A stretch of 5,032 bases of DNA from a bacterium. Its GTDB lineage: Bacteria; Patescibacteriota; Minisyncoccia; UBA6257; JAGGUH01. Of this stretch, positions 5,027 through 5,032 are shown in pieces. How positions within the stretch are numbered: position 1 is the stretch's first letter; every line of letters starts with the position of its first letter. The stretch is from NCBI GenBank assembly GCA_021158645.1, contig JAGGUH010000083.1:1-5032 (forward strand). Reading direction: 5' to 3'. A model generated the notes under the pieces. The model ran no database searches. It was not told where the DNA came from and saw only the letters and a list, made by a program, of their open reading frames with translations. Both the position numbers and the translations under genes were made by a program.

Positions 5027-5032
5027 TTAAGG

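Overview
The window is AT-rich and carries one compact five-gene operon, entirely on the minus strand, for the inner-membrane assembly platform and motor of a type IV pilus. In transcription order it reads pilM (4562-3460s), pilN, pilO, a 98-aa single-pass membrane protein, and pilB (ending at 250). Gaps between genes are 53, 12, 16 and 14 bp, which supports co-transcription. PilM is an actin-like cytoplasmic ATPase that docks on the PilN tail. PilN and PilO are bitopic proteins that pair through coiled coils and ferredoxin-like domains. PilB is the hexameric extension ATPase with intact Walker and tetracysteine motifs. The small protein occupies the slot held by PilP in classical pilMNOPQ operons. 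No secretin (PilQ) or PilP lipoprotein gene is present.

The low GC content, very short gene spacing, near absence of Shine-Dalgarno sequences, pil operon without secretin, and A/C-rich intergenic filler (runs such as TTCAAAA) suggest a member of the Candidatus Patescibacteria (CPR), perhaps Parcubacteria-like. This is inference from gene content and style, not a phylogenetic placement. All five genes read through without in-frame TGA, so the standard bacterial code fits.

The most striking feature lies outside the genes. Bases 1-137 and 4862-4998 are inverted copies of each other, with 133 of 137 positions identical and no gaps, and they bracket the whole operon. Each arm contains three tandem 8-bp units with HpaI-type GTTAAC cores, a small TTCGAA hairpin and an outward-facing extended -10-like motif. 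At the right edge the arm is followed by a very GC-rich 13-bp hairpin (4998-5026). The left arm starts exactly at the window edge, so the repeat may continue outside. No transposase or recombinase is present. The arms could be two copies of a dispersed non-autonomous repeat, the ends of a pil cassette, or a substrate for inversion. Because both window edges fall in or next to repeat sequence, the window could also be a contig that broke at repeats.

Between the arms and the genes lie low-complexity stretches: 138-249 downstream of pilB and 4563-4861 upstream of pilM. They are built partly from 7-bp tandem triplets on opposite strands, so the inverted symmetry of the flanks extends in a degenerate way beyond the strict repeat. 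A perfect DnaA-box 9-mer sits in the pilM-pilN gap.
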